Notes: a model not told the origin generated them from the sequence alone. DNA of 64,000 bases from Shinella curvata (GCF_022899935.1 NZ_JALJCJ010000004.1:248001-312000); one strand, 5' to 3'; shown: positions 43,648 through 52,556, numbered from the stretch's first letter. Numbers and translations: made by a program.

Positions 43648-44463
43648 TCAGAAGGTTGGCGGGGTATTGATCCAGATGAGCACCGTTTCGCCGTCGTGAC
43701 GGTTGCGCCAGGCGTGGCGCCGGGCGCTTTCGAAGTAGAGGCTGTCGCCGGGGCCGAGGTCGTGGAACTCCTGGCCGTCGAGCACCATCTCGACGCGGCC
43801 GGAGAGGACATGCACGAACTCCTCGCCCTCGTGTTTATAGGCGCCGTCCGAGGAGGCGCCGGGTGCAAGCACGAAGCGGTGGCAGTCCATCATGTTGCGG
43901 CCGTCGGCCAGGACCTGAACCGTGACGCCGGGGGACGTTTCGGGCCAGAACTTCCATTCCCCGGCGCGGACAACGGAGCGGTTGTCGCTTTCCTCCTCGC
44001 CGGAGAGTTTCGAGACGGTCGTGCCGTAGTATTCCGCCAGATCGTGCAGCACGCGAAAAGTCACACCCTGCGAGGTTCGCTCGAAGGTGGAAAGCACGGA
44101 GGTGGCAATCCCGATATCGCCGGCGACCTGATCCAGCGTCTTGCCGGCATCGTGACGAAGACTGCGCAGCTTGCGGCCGACACCCTGCGGGGTATCGCTT
44201 TCGGCGGCGGTGCTGTCGACGGCGGGATCCTCGGCCTCCAGCGCCTCGCGTATCGCGGCGGGGTTCAGGCCGCGTTCGGTGCGATACCAGGCGATGCGTT
44301 TCAACCGGGCGACATCGTCGGCGCTGTATTGCCTGTGGCCGGTCTCGGAGCGGCCCGGAACGACGAGCCCCTGGGTTTCCCAAAGTCGCAGTGTCGAGGC
44401 GGAAACGCCGGCAAGCCGCGCGGCTTCCGCCACCTTGTAGTGCACCGGTTCCTCGGAACCCAT
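43648..44463 (-). CDS. fusion regulator: MerR HTH + XRE HTH + cupin
   Basis: A 271-residue regulator with three domains. Residues about 5-75: MerR-type winged helix (YKVAEAARLAGVSASTLRLW, then RQYSADDVARLKRI). About 100-160: XRE-type HTH (LRSLRHDAGKTLDQVAGDIG then IATSVLSTFERTSQG). About 185-265: cupin_2 (YKHEGEEFVHVLSGRVEMVL, PGDSLYFESARRHAWRN). It is divergent from gabT; two near-identical dyads lie in the gap. By context it senses GABA, succinic semialdehyde or a precursor and controls gabTD. The ATG at 44463 is the first that gives a MerR-like start. Confidence 0.82.
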   Translation of the reverse strand: MGSEEPVHYKVAEAARLAGVSASTLRLWETQGLVVPGRSETGHRQYSADDVARLKRIAWYRTERGLNPAAIREALEAEDPAVDSTAAESDTPQGVGRKLRSLRHDAGKTLDQVAGDIGIATSVLSTFERTSQGVTFRVLHDLAEYYGTTVSKLSGEEESDNRSVVRAGEWKFWPETSPGVTVQVLADGRNMMDCHRFVLAPGASSDGAYKHEGEEFVHVLSGRVEMVLDGQEFHDLGPGDSLYFESARRHAWRNRHDGETVLIWINTPPTF

Positions 44464-44566
44464 CGCGCCAATCCCTGATTCTGTATATGGTTCGCTTATA
44501 GCATCCGGCCAGCCGCGTATGGCCCGAAAAACCGTCGCATTGCCGGCGTAAAATCCATATTGCATT

Positions 44567-44618
44567 CTTACAGAAAAAATGTAGGAATTCCACTTGAGAC
44601 TTGCAGAAAAAATGTAAG
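44567..44618. promoter_or_regulatory. two 19-bp operator-like dyads, 33 bp apart, upstream of gabT
   Basis: CTTACAGAAAAAATGTAGG (44567-44585) and CTTGCAGAAAAAATGTAAG (44600-44618) match at 17 of 19 positions. Each is a CTTRCA-N7-TGTARG dyad and their start-to-start distance is 33 bases, about three helical turns. They lie in the 248-bp gap between the MerR-XRE-cupin regulator and gabT. Confidence 0.7.
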
Positions 44619-44623
44619 TTAAC

Positions 44624-44670
44624 GCAATTTCAGCAAAGGCACTCAGCGGTTTTGCGTTCGGAATTGCGAT
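44624..44670. repeat. rhizobial intergenic repeat, copy 2, in the gabT leader
   Basis: From GCAATTTCAGCAAAGGCACT to CGGAATTGCG. The core 44644-44668 (CAGCGGTTTTGCGT, then TCGGAATTGCG) matches the reverse complement of the repeat at 21592-21651 at all but one position. It sits directly after the second operator and upstream of the gabT ribosome site. Confidence 0.7.
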
Positions 44671-44711
44671 GAGACAGAGCGAAACGAAGCCCCCAGATTC
44701 AGGATAGCGCC

Positions 44712-45989
44712 ATGACTGCCACGCCCCTTACCGATCGCAAGAACGCCGCCATTTCCCGCGGCGTCGGCATGACCACGCAGATCTATGCGGATCGCGCCGA
44801 GAACGCGGAAATCTGGGACAAGGAAGGCAACCGCTATATCGATTTCGCCGCCGGTATCGCCGTGGTCAATACCGGCCACCGCCATCCGCGCGTCATCGAA
44901 GCCGTCAAGAACCAGCTCGACCGCTTTACGCACACCTGCCATCAGGTCGTGCCCTACGAAAACTATGTCGAACTCGCCGAGCGCCTGAACACCATCACGC
45001 CCGGCAACTTTGCCAAGAAGACGATCTTCGTGACGACCGGAGCGGAGGCTGTTGAAAATGCGGTGAAGATCGCCCGTGCCGCGACCGGCCGCCAGGCTGT
45101 GATCGCCTTCACCGGCAGCTTCCACGGCCGCACATTCATGGGCATGGCACTGACCGGCAAGGTCGTGCCCTACAAGGTTGGTTTCGGCGCCATGCCAGCC
45201 GACGTCTATCATGCACCTTTCCCGGTCGAGATGCATGGCACGACCGTCGAGCAGTCACTTTCCGTGCTCAAGAAGCTGTTTGCCGCCGACGTCGATCCGA
45301 ACCGCGTCGCGGCGATCATCGTCGAGCCGGTGCAGGGTGAAGGCGGCTTCTATCCGGTTCCGGTCAACTTCATGAAGGCGCTGCGCGAGATCTGCGACCA
45401 GCACGGTATCCTGCTGATCGCCGACGAAGTGCAGACCGGCTTTGCCCGTACCGGCAAGCTGTTTGCCATGGAGCACTACGGCATCGCTGCCGACCTGATG
45501 ACCATGGCCAAGGGCCTCGGCGGCGGCTTCCCGATCGCAGCTGTCACCGGCCGCGCCGAAATCATGGACGCCCCCGGCCCCGGCGGTCTCGGCGGCACCT
45601 ATGCCGGTAGCCCGATCGGCGTGGCGGCGGCCCACGCCGTTCTCGACGTCATCAAGGACGAGGATCTCTGCAACCGCGCTGAAAATCTCGGTGCGCGCCT
45701 CAAGCAGCGCCTCGCCTCCCTGCAGGACAAGATCCCCGAGATCGTCGACATCCGCGGCCCGGGCTTCATGAATGCCGTCGAGTTCAATGACGTCACCACG
45801 AAGCAGCCGAGCGCCGATTTCGCCAACAAGGTGCGCCTGAAGGCCCTGGAAAAGGGACTCATCCTGCTCACCTGCGGCGTACATGGCAACGTCATCCGCT
45901 TCCTCGCGCCGATCACCATCCAGGACGAGGTTTTTGCCGAGGCGCTCGACATCCTCGAAGCCGCGATGATCGAGGCCCGCGCCGCCTGA
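44712..45989 (+). CDS. gabT: 4-aminobutyrate aminotransferase
   Basis: A 425-residue class III PLP aminotransferase. Segments typical of GabT: DFAAGIAVVNTGHRHPRV, FVTTGAEAVENAVKIARAAT, VEPVQGEGGFYPVP, LIADEVQTGFARTGKLFAME and TMAKGLGGGFP with the PLP lysine. It converts GABA and 2-oxoglutarate to succinic semialdehyde and glutamate. The next gene, gabD, oxidises the semialdehyde. The gene faces the MerR-XRE-cupin regulator across a gap holding two operators and a repeat. Related class III enzymes use 5-aminovalerate as well. Confidence 0.9.
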   Translation: MTATPLTDRKNAAISRGVGMTTQIYADRAENAEIWDKEGNRYIDFAAGIAVVNTGHRHPRVIEAVKNQLDRFTHTCHQVVPYENYVELAERLNTITPGNFAKKTIFVTTGAEAVENAVKIARAATGRQAVIAFTGSFHGRTFMGMALTGKVVPYKVGFGAMPADVYHAPFPVEMHGTTVEQSLSVLKKLFAADVDPNRVAAIIVEPVQGEGGFYPVPVNFMKALREICDQHGILLIADEVQTGFARTGKLFAMEHYGIAADLMTMAKGLGGGFPIAAVTGRAEIMDAPGPGGLGGTYAGSPIGVAAAHAVLDVIKDEDLCNRAENLGARLKQRLASLQDKIPEIVDIRGPGFMNAVEFNDVTTKQPSADFANKVRLKALEKGLILLTCGVHGNVIRFLAPITIQDEVFAEALDILEAAMIEARAA

Positions 45990-46028
45990 CCGGCGACGCA
46001 AACGACTAAATCAAATCTCTCAAGACGA

Positions 46029-46052
46029 CACCCGGAGCAATCGCTCCGGGTG
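46029..46052 (+). promoter_or_regulatory. intercistronic hairpin between gabT and gabD
   Basis: CACCCGGAGC (46029-46038) and GCTCCGGGTG (46043-46052) form a perfect 10-bp stem with an AATC loop. No T-run follows, so it may set the ratio of the two products or protect the gabT mRNA. Confidence 0.55.
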
Positions 46053-46084
46053 AACGACTGTCTATGTCCGAAAGGGACGCAATT

Positions 46085-47566
46085 ATGGCCTTCTACGACG
46101 CTCTCACCCGGCACCTGAAGTCGACCGAATTCCTGCGCGATGCAGGCTATGTCAATGGCAACTGGATCGGCGGCAACGGTGCGGAGACATTTGACGTCCT
46201 CAACCCCGCAACGGGCGAAAAGCTTGCGACCCTGCCTGAAATGGGCGCGACCGAGACGGCCGCGGCGATCGACGCCGCTTACAAGGCACAGGCCAGCTGG
46301 GCTGCCCGCCCGGCCAAGGATCGCAGCGCGCTTCTGCGCAAATGGCACGACCTGATCATCGCCAATGCCGATGAGCTCGCCGCCATCCTGACTGCCGAAA
46401 TGGGCAAGCCGCTGGCGGAAGCCAAGGGCGAAATCCTTTATGCAGCCTCCTATGTCGAATGGTATGCGGAAGAAGCCAAGCGCATCAATGGCGAAACGAT
46501 CCCTGCGCCGTCCGCCGACAAGCGCATGCTCGTCATCAAGCAGCCGGTCGGCGTCGTCGGCACGATCACGCCATGGAACTTCCCGGCCGCAATGATCGCC
46601 CGCAAGATCGCCCCGGCGCTTGCCGTCGGTTGTACGGTGGTCTCCAAGCCCGCCGAGCAGACCCCGCTCTCGGCGATCGCCCTTGCCGTGCTGGCTGAGA
46701 AGGCCGGCATTCCGGCCGGTGTCTTCAACGTGATCCTCGGCACCGATGGTCCCGCGATCGGCAAGGAGCTCTGCTTCAATCCGAAGGTGCGCAAGATCTC
46801 CTTCACGGGCTCGACGGAAGTCGGTCGCATTCTGATGCGCCAGTGCTCCGACCAGATCAAGAAGGTGAGCCTGGAACTCGGCGGCAATGCGCCCTTCATC
46901 GTGTTCGACGACGCCAATCTCGACGCGGCCGTCGAAGGCGCCATGGTTTCGAAATACCGCAATGCGGGCCAGACCTGTGTCTGCGCCAACCGCATCTATG
47001 TGCAGTCGAATGTCTATGATGCCTTCGCCGAAAAACTGGCTAGGAAAGTCGCCGAGCTTTCGGTCGGCAACGGCTTCGACAAGGGCGTGACCATTGGCCC
47101 GCTGATCGAGGAAGCGGCCATCGACAAGGTTGAGGCCCATATCGCCGATGCCGTTTCCAAGGGAGCTACCGTCGTTGCGGGCGGCAAGCGCATTGCCGGC
47201 AACGGCACGTTCTTCGAGCCGACGGTGCTCAAAGGCGTCGTGCGCGGCATGACGGTCGCGCGGGAGGAAACCTTCGGTCCCGTCGCGCCCCTCTTCCGCT
47301 TCGATACGGTGGAAGACGTTATCGAGCAGGCGAACGACACGGAATTCGGCCTTGCCGCCTACTTCTTCGCGGGTGATCTGAAGAAGGTCTGGAAAGTCAC
47401 AGAAGCGCTGGAATACGGTATGGTCGGCGTCAATACCGGCCTTATTTCCTCGGAAGCTGCGCCTTTCGGTGGCATCAAACAGTCCGGTCTAGGCCGCGAG
47501 GGTTCGGCGCACGGTGCCGACGACTATCTCGAGCTGAAATACGTTTGCATGGGCGACGTCGCCTGA
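46085..47566 (+). CDS. gabD: succinate-semialdehyde dehydrogenase
   Basis: A 493-residue ALDH of the GabD subgroup: VNGNWIGGNGAETFDVLNPA, PWNFPAAMIARKIAPALAVG, VSLELGGNAPFIVFDDA (general base) and RNAGQTCVCANRIYV (nucleophile). It oxidises succinic semialdehyde to succinate for the TCA cycle, most likely with NADP+. The ATG at 46085 has AAGGGA eight bases upstream; ATG 46064 would add seven residues. Followed by a strong terminator. Confidence 0.9.
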   Translation: MAFYDALTRHLKSTEFLRDAGYVNGNWIGGNGAETFDVLNPATGEKLATLPEMGATETAAAIDAAYKAQASWAARPAKDRSALLRKWHDLIIANADELAAILTAEMGKPLAEAKGEILYAASYVEWYAEEAKRINGETIPAPSADKRMLVIKQPVGVVGTITPWNFPAAMIARKIAPALAVGCTVVSKPAEQTPLSAIALAVLAEKAGIPAGVFNVILGTDGPAIGKELCFNPKVRKISFTGSTEVGRILMRQCSDQIKKVSLELGGNAPFIVFDDANLDAAVEGAMVSKYRNAGQTCVCANRIYVQSNVYDAFAEKLARKVAELSVGNGFDKGVTIGPLIEEAAIDKVEAHIADAVSKGATVVAGGKRIAGNGTFFEPTVLKGVVRGMTVAREETFGPVAPLFRFDTVEDVIEQANDTEFGLAAYFFAGDLKKVWKVTEALEYGMVGVNTGLISSEAAPFGGIKQSGLGREGSAHGADDYLELKYVCMGDVA

Positions 47567-47574
47567 TGAACCCA

Positions 47575-47605
47575 AAAATCGCCCCGCCTGGTGCGGGGCG
47601 ATTTT
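47575..47605 (+). terminator. strong intrinsic terminator after gabD
   Basis: AAAATCGCCCCGC (47575-47587) and GCGGGGCGATTTT (47593-47605) form a perfect 13-bp stem with a five-base loop, A-rich on the left and T-rich on the right, so it can terminate in both directions. It separates gabTD from the convergent maiA-like gene. Confidence 0.85.
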
Positions 47606-47711
47606 GTTGAATTGTCCGTGCAGATATGACAATCGCCGGGCATCCGCCGGAAAAGTGCGATCGATGCCAATGCACGCGGTGTCTCTGGGAGCGGCTGGCG
47701 ATTTGTGATCC

Positions 47712-48356
47712 TCAGGCGCCTTTCACCGTTTCGGGATGCGCCGCCTTGAAAGCCGGCAGTGCGCGGCAATTTGCGGCAATGCACTTTACCTGCTCAAGGC
47801 CGGTTATGTCGGCTCCCCAGCGCTCGGCATTGTAGACCTGCGGGACAAGGCAGAAATCGGCCATGGTGGGACTATCTCCGTGGCAGAACGTGCCGGTGGC
47901 GGGATCGTTCAACAGGACTTCCACCGCGGCTAGCCCCTCCCCGATGAATTTCTTCATCCAGGCGATACGGATCGCGTCGCCTCCTCCGGTGATTTCCATG
48001 ACATGGCCGACGATGCCCGTGTTGCAGACGGCGTGGATTTCCATGGCGATGGCGTAGGCGATTGTGCGCACGCGCTGCCGCCCGAGCGGATCGGCGGGAA
48101 GGAAACGCGCCTCAGGGCGCGTTTCTGTGAGATATTCGATGATCGCAAGCGACTGCGTCATCATGTGCCCGTCGATGGCAAGCGCCGGCACGAGCCCCTG
48201 CGGGTTGCGGGCGCGGTGTTCGGCGGAACGCTGGGCACCGGCCAGCAGATCGACGGATTCCCGGCGATACGCAAGGCCGAGGCTTTCGAGCGCGATGCGC
48301 ACACGATAGCTGGCGGATGAGCGCCAATAGTCGAACAGAACGACGTCATCGGTCAA
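47712..48356 (-). CDS. maiA: maleylacetoacetate isomerase (zeta-class GST)
   Basis: A 214-residue glutathione S-transferase-fold protein. The N-terminal active-site motif SSASYRVRIALESLGL and NPQGLVPAL are typical of maleylacetoacetate/maleylpyruvate isomerases. It isomerises maleylacetoacetate to fumarylacetoacetate in tyrosine/homogentisate breakdown. The start is TTG at 48356 (frame MTDDVVLF), with AAGGAA at the end of the preceding FAH gene; no in-frame ATG is nearby. Four bases from the FAH gene. Confidence 0.85.
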   Translation of the reverse strand: MTDDVVLFDYWRSSASYRVRIALESLGLAYRRESVDLLAGAQRSAEHRARNPQGLVPALAIDGHMMTQSLAIIEYLTETRPEARFLPADPLGRQRVRTIAYAIAMEIHAVCNTGIVGHVMEITGGGDAIRIAWMKKFIGEGLAAVEVLLNDPATGTFCHGDSPTMADFCLVPQVYNAERWGADITGLEQVKCIAANCRALPAFKAAHPETVKGA

Positions 48357-48360
48357 GACT

Positions 48361-49377
48361 TCATTCCTTTTCGTATTTTTTGACCGTCTGCTCGATCGCG
48401 CCGAAGATCGAATGGCCGGTCTTGTCCTTCATCTCGATGCGCACGATGTCGCCGAACTTCATGAAGGGCGTTTTGGGGGCACCTGTCGCGATCGTCTCGA
48501 TGGTACGAAGTTCGGCGATGCAGGAGTAGCCGGCGCCGCCTTCCGAGACCGGCTTGCCAGGCCCGCCATCGAGTTTGTTGGAAACCGTGCCGGAACCGAT
48601 GATGGTGCCGGCGACGAGCGGCCGGGTTTTTGCGGCATGGGCGACGAGCTGGCCGAAATCGAAGGTCATGTCGACACCCGCATTGGCGCGGCCGAAGGCC
48701 TTGCCGTTCAGCGAAACCAGCAGCGGCAGGTGCAGCTTGCCGTCCTTCCACGCGTCGCCCAGCTCATCGGGCGACACGGCGACCGGGGAGAAGGCCGATG
48801 AGGGTTTGGACTGGAAGAAGCCGAAACCCTTGGCGAGTTCGGAGGGAATGAGGCCACGGAGCGACACGTCGTTGACGAGCATGACGAGCTTGATGGCGGC
48901 GCGCGCTTCCTCGACGCTCGCGCCCATGGGCACGTCGCCGACGACAACGGCGATCTCCGCTTCCATGTCGATCCCCCAGCTCTCGTCGGCTGCGAGAATT
49001 GGATCACGCGGCCCCAAAAAGCTGTCGGAGCCGCCCTGGTACATCAGGGGATCGGTCCAGAAACTCTCCGGCATTTCGGCATTGCGCGCTTTGCGCACCA
49101 GTTCGACATGATTGACATAGGCGGAGCCGTCCGCCCATGCATAGGCGCGCGGCAAAGGCGAGGTTGCGTCATGCTCGTGAAAGCGAGCGGTCGGCTGCGC
49201 GCCGGTTTCAAGCCCCTCGGCGACGCGCTCCAGCCGCGGCGCGACATGCTCCCAATCATCCAGCGCGTTCTGCAGGGTGCGGGCGATATGACCCACTTCC
49301 GAGCAGCGCGTCAGGTCGCGCGAAACGACGACCAGCCGGCCGTCACGGGTGGAATTTTTCAGCGTCGCAAGTTTCAT
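48361..49377 (-). CDS. fumarylacetoacetate hydrolase family protein
   Basis: A 338-residue FAH-fold enzyme. Metal ligands lie in MEAEIAVVVGDVP and VNDVSLRG, and GTIIGSGTVSNK is the C-terminal signature. Coupled to maiA it is expected to split fumarylacetoacetate into fumarate and acetoacetate, the last step of tyrosine degradation. Homogentisate dioxygenase is not in this window, so either hmgA is elsewhere or the pair acts on a different beta-diketone such as fumarylpyruvate. GGGAGAG precedes the ATG at 49377. Confidence 0.82.
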   Translation of the reverse strand: MKLATLKNSTRDGRLVVVSRDLTRCSEVGHIARTLQNALDDWEHVAPRLERVAEGLETGAQPTARFHEHDATSPLPRAYAWADGSAYVNHVELVRKARNAEMPESFWTDPLMYQGGSDSFLGPRDPILAADESWGIDMEAEIAVVVGDVPMGASVEEARAAIKLVMLVNDVSLRGLIPSELAKGFGFFQSKPSSAFSPVAVSPDELGDAWKDGKLHLPLLVSLNGKAFGRANAGVDMTFDFGQLVAHAAKTRPLVAGTIIGSGTVSNKLDGGPGKPVSEGGAGYSCIAELRTIETIATGAPKTPFMKFGDIVRIEMKDKTGHSIFGAIEQTVKKYEKE

Positions 49378-49490
49378 ACGTCTCTCTCCCGATCTTGTTT
49401 GCGGCCGCCAGATCGTGTCATCCTCCGGCCGCCTGTCTCCACCCTCGTGTGCCACTGTCGCGGCACATCGCTTCTTCAAGGAAATCCCGC

Positions 49491-50051
49491 GTGAACCGCA
49501 CGGTCCGAAACTCCCTGCTGATCGTCATGGCCTTCATCGCCGCGACGGCCGCCATCCTTTATACGATGGGTCAGCCGCTCATCTGCAAGTGCGGATATGT
49601 CAAACTGTGGCATGGCGTCGTTATTTCCTCGGAAAACTCGCAGCATCTGACCGATTGGTACACGCCGAGCCATATTATCCATGGCATTCTGTTCTTCGGG
49701 CTGTTCACGCTGGTCCTGCCAAAGGCGAGCATGAACCTTCGTCTCACGCTGTCGCTGATCGTCGAATGCGCGTGGGAAATCCTCGAAAACACCGACATGA
49801 TCATCAACCGCTATCGCGAGTCGACCATCTCGCTCGACTATTTCGGCGACAGCGTCATAAATTCGAGCATGGATATCTTGGCGATGGTGGTTGGGTTCTT
49901 CCTTGCCTCACGCCTGCCGGTCTGGGCCAGCATCGTGATCATCGTGGTCTTTGAGGCCACGACGACCTATCTCATTCGTGATGGCTTGACGCTGAATATT
50001 CTGATGCTCGTCTGGCCGATGGAAGCGGTGAAGGCCTGGCAAGGCGGCTGA
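49491..50051 (+). CDS. UPF0314 (DUF2585) membrane protein
   Basis: A 186-residue protein with four or five hydrophobic helices. Conserved features I recognise from UPF0314: KCGYVKLWHG, SQHLTDWYTPSHIIHG, ECAWEILENTDMIINRYRES and DYFGDSVINSSMDI. The start is GTG at 49491, seven bases after AAGGAA; the frame stays open far upstream over the divergent FAH gene but that is not plausible protein. Function unknown; the conserved H, E and N residues within the membrane region suggest an enzymatic or metal role. Confidence 0.82.
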   Translation: MNRTVRNSLLIVMAFIAATAAILYTMGQPLICKCGYVKLWHGVVISSENSQHLTDWYTPSHIIHGILFFGLFTLVLPKASMNLRLTLSLIVECAWEILENTDMIINRYRESTISLDYFGDSVINSSMDILAMVVGFFLASRLPVWASIVIIVVFEATTTYLIRDGLTLNILMLVWPMEAVKAWQGG

Positions 50052-50170
50052 CGTCATTTTGCGCTTGCCCCGCGGCCGGCGCGAGTCGGGATGTGGTAAG
50101 CGGTCTCTCCGGGGCTCGTCTTGTGTTTTTGCCCACACGAATCGTGCGACGCCGATTGGTGACGCGAGGT

Positions 50171-50195
50171 CAATAAGCTAGGCTGCAAATTATTG
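50171..50195. promoter_or_regulatory. inverted repeat upstream of repA
   Basis: CAATAA (50171-50176) and TTATTG (50190-50195) are a perfect inverted repeat with a 13-base spacer, 120 bases upstream of the repA ATG. RepA of repABC plasmids represses its own promoter through such dyads. The rest of the 266-bp gap before repA holds no gene I can support. Confidence 0.4.
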
Positions 50196-50317
50196 AAGCG
50201 TCACGGCTTTCCCGTGCCGTGCATTCGCCGTGCCGGCCTTGCCCTTCCTTCCGAATCGGTTCTAAATGCGGTTTAAATCGCCAAATAGGCTTTGAAACGC
50301 ATTTTGAGATTCGCGAC

Positions 50318-51526
50318 ATGAATATGGCTGCAATGTTCGGGCAGGCAATTTCCGAGGTCGATCAACTGATCATCGGTCAGGCCCATGAGCTGTCGGACAA
50401 GCTGAAGCAACATCGGTTGGAAATGTTCCCACCCGTTGCGCAGAAGTCCCTGCGCCAGTTCCAGCTGAGCGAAGCCGCCCATTTCCTTGGTGTCACCAGC
50501 GGTTATCTGCGCAATCTCTCCCTTGAATCGAAGGGTCCGCTGCCGCAGGTCACGCCCTCCGGCCGCCGCTCCTATTCCGCCGATCAACTCCAGGAGATGC
50601 GCAAATATCTGGAGCAGAACAGCCGAGGCCAGCGCTATATCCCGCATCGCAGAGGCAGTGAGCATCTGCAGGTCGTGGCTGTCGTGAATTTCAAGGGTGG
50701 TTCCGGCAAGACCACGACGACGGCGCATCTGGCGCAACATCTGGCGCTTACCGGGCACCGTGTCCTTGCCGTTGATCTCGACCCGCAGGCCAGTCTTTCG
50801 GCGATTCACGGTTTCCAGCCGGAATTCGACGTCAATGAGAACGAGACGCTCTACGCGGCCATTCGCTACGACGACCAGCGCCGGCCGCTGAAGGAGATCA
50901 TTCGCAAGACGAATTTTCCGGGCCTCGATATCGTGCCGGGTAATCTCGAACTCATGGAATTCGAGCACGATACGCCGCGTGTTCTGGCACAGGGCAACCG
51001 GGGCGACTACGGCCGCATCTTCTTTGCCCGTCTCGACGAGGCGCTCTCCTCCGTCGCCGACGACTATGACGTGGTGGTTATCGACTGCCCGCCGCAGCTC
51101 GGCTTCCTGACGATGAGTGCGATCTGTGGCGCGACGGCGGTGCTGATCACCGTGCATCCGCAGATGCTCGACGTCATGTCGATGTGCCAGTTCCTGCAGA
51201 TGCTTGGCGAAGTGCTGAACACGCTGAAGAGCGCGGGTGGCAATATGAATCTCGACTGGTTGCGCTATCTTGTCACCCGTTACGATCCGGCGGACGGGCC
51301 GCAGACCCAGATGGTCGCTTTCATGCGCTCGATGTTCAAGCAGCATGTGCTGACCAGTCCGATGGTCCGCAGTGTTGCCATTGCCGATGCCGCGCTGACC
51401 AACCAGACGCTTTATGAGGTCGATCGCAGTCAGTTCACGCGTGCGACCTATGACCGCGCGTTCGAATCCATGGAAGCGGTCAATTCGGAACTCGTCGAAC
51501 TGATCCACAAGGCATGGGGGCGTTGA
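50318..51526 (+). CDS. repA: RepA, ParA-type partitioning ATPase and rep repressor
   Basis: A 402-residue RepA. Residues about 45-100 hold an HTH (FQLSEAAHFLGVTSGYLRNL); the deviant Walker A is NFKGGSGKTTTT near 128, with LDPQAS and VVIDCPPQLGFLT downstream. It acts with RepB to segregate the replicon and, with RepB, represses the operon. The ATG at 50318 (MNMAAMFG) gives the usual family length; the upstream open frame is GC-random. The repB gene starts one base after its stop. Confidence 0.93.
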   Translation: MNMAAMFGQAISEVDQLIIGQAHELSDKLKQHRLEMFPPVAQKSLRQFQLSEAAHFLGVTSGYLRNLSLESKGPLPQVTPSGRRSYSADQLQEMRKYLEQNSRGQRYIPHRRGSEHLQVVAVVNFKGGSGKTTTTAHLAQHLALTGHRVLAVDLDPQASLSAIHGFQPEFDVNENETLYAAIRYDDQRRPLKEIIRKTNFPGLDIVPGNLELMEFEHDTPRVLAQGNRGDYGRIFFARLDEALSSVADDYDVVVIDCPPQLGFLTMSAICGATAVLITVHPQMLDVMSMCQFLQMLGEVLNTLKSAGGNMNLDWLRYLVTRYDPADGPQTQMVAFMRSMFKQHVLTSPMVRSVAIADAALTNQTLYEVDRSQFTRATYDRAFESMEAVNSELVELIHKAWGR

Positions 51527-51527
51527 T

Positions 51528-52556
51528 ATGGCGCGCAAGAACGTTCTTTCCAATCTGATGGCCCCCGCCAATGACAAGTTGACGCCGGTAAACCCGGTGG
51601 CGGAGGAGCAACGCCAGCATGTCACCTACAAGGGCATCGGCGCACTCGGCGCGGTGACGCGCAGCATCGATGCGCTAGCGGCGAAGGCGGATGCGGCCAA
51701 GGAGATCGAAGCAAAACTGACGGCCGGCGAGGTCGTCATAGAGCTTGAACCGGATCAGATCGAGGACTCCTTCGTCTCGGACCGTCTCGCACATTCCGAT
51801 CAGCAGTTTCAGGAACTGGTGGATGCGATGCGGGTGCGTGGCCAGGATTCGCCGATCCTCGTGCGTCCGCATCCGACGAAGGACGGTGTCTATCAGATAG
51901 CCTTCGGTCACCGACGCGCGAAAGCGGCACGCCTGCTCGGTCGCCCGGTGCGCGCCGTCGTCAAGGCCCTTACTGACCGCGATCACGTTATCGCGCAGGG
52001 TCAGGAAAACAGTGCACGTGCAGACCTCTCGTTCCTGGAACGCGCGACCTTTGCCGGTGAACTGGAAAGCCGCGGCTTTGATCGTGAGACGATCATGGCT
52101 GCACTCAGTATCGACAAGACGACAGTTTCAAAAATGTTGTCGGTTGTGAACAGGATTCCGAAGGCGGTGCGATTGGGTATCGGCCCGGCGCTGGCCATCG
52201 GCCGCGATCGCTGGCACGAGCTCGCGACCCGTTTCGATGAGGCGTCCAATGAGGACAAGGCCATCGAGTTCCTCGGGCGCGAGCGGATCCGGATTCGCTC
52301 GCCGGAGGAGCGTTTCAATCTTGTCAGTGGCCACCTCGCAAAAATGGAAACGCCGGCGCATGCCGCAAGGCCTGCCCCCGCTGCCTGGGAACGCAAGGAC
52401 GGAGCCGTTCGAGCGAGCATCAAGGCCAATGGCCGTCAGTACACGATTGCGCTGAAAGCCGCGGAAGCCGCGGCCTTCGGGGCCTATATCACGCAGAACC
52501 TGGATCGCCTTTACGAGGCGTATCGGGCTGAAAAGAAACAGAAATCGGGAGATTGA
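51528..52556 (+). CDS. repB: RepB, ParB-type centromere-binding protein
   Basis: A 342-residue ParB/RepB protein. The ParB box is at about 95-150 (ILVRPHPTKDGVYQIAFGHR, RAKAARLLGRPVRAVVKALT); the HTH follows near 165-205 (RETIMAALSIDKTTVSKMLS) and the C-terminus carries the dimer domain. It binds parS and loads RepA. I could not find a clean GTTNNCNGCNGNNAAC-type parS in the surrounding gaps. Confidence 0.93.
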   Translation: MARKNVLSNLMAPANDKLTPVNPVAEEQRQHVTYKGIGALGAVTRSIDALAAKADAAKEIEAKLTAGEVVIELEPDQIEDSFVSDRLAHSDQQFQELVDAMRVRGQDSPILVRPHPTKDGVYQIAFGHRRAKAARLLGRPVRAVVKALTDRDHVIAQGQENSARADLSFLERATFAGELESRGFDRETIMAALSIDKTTVSKMLSVVNRIPKAVRLGIGPALAIGRDRWHELATRFDEASNEDKAIEFLGRERIRIRSPEERFNLVSGHLAKMETPAHAARPAPAAWERKDGAVRASIKANGRQYTIALKAAEAAAFGAYITQNLDRLYEAYRAEKKQKSGD

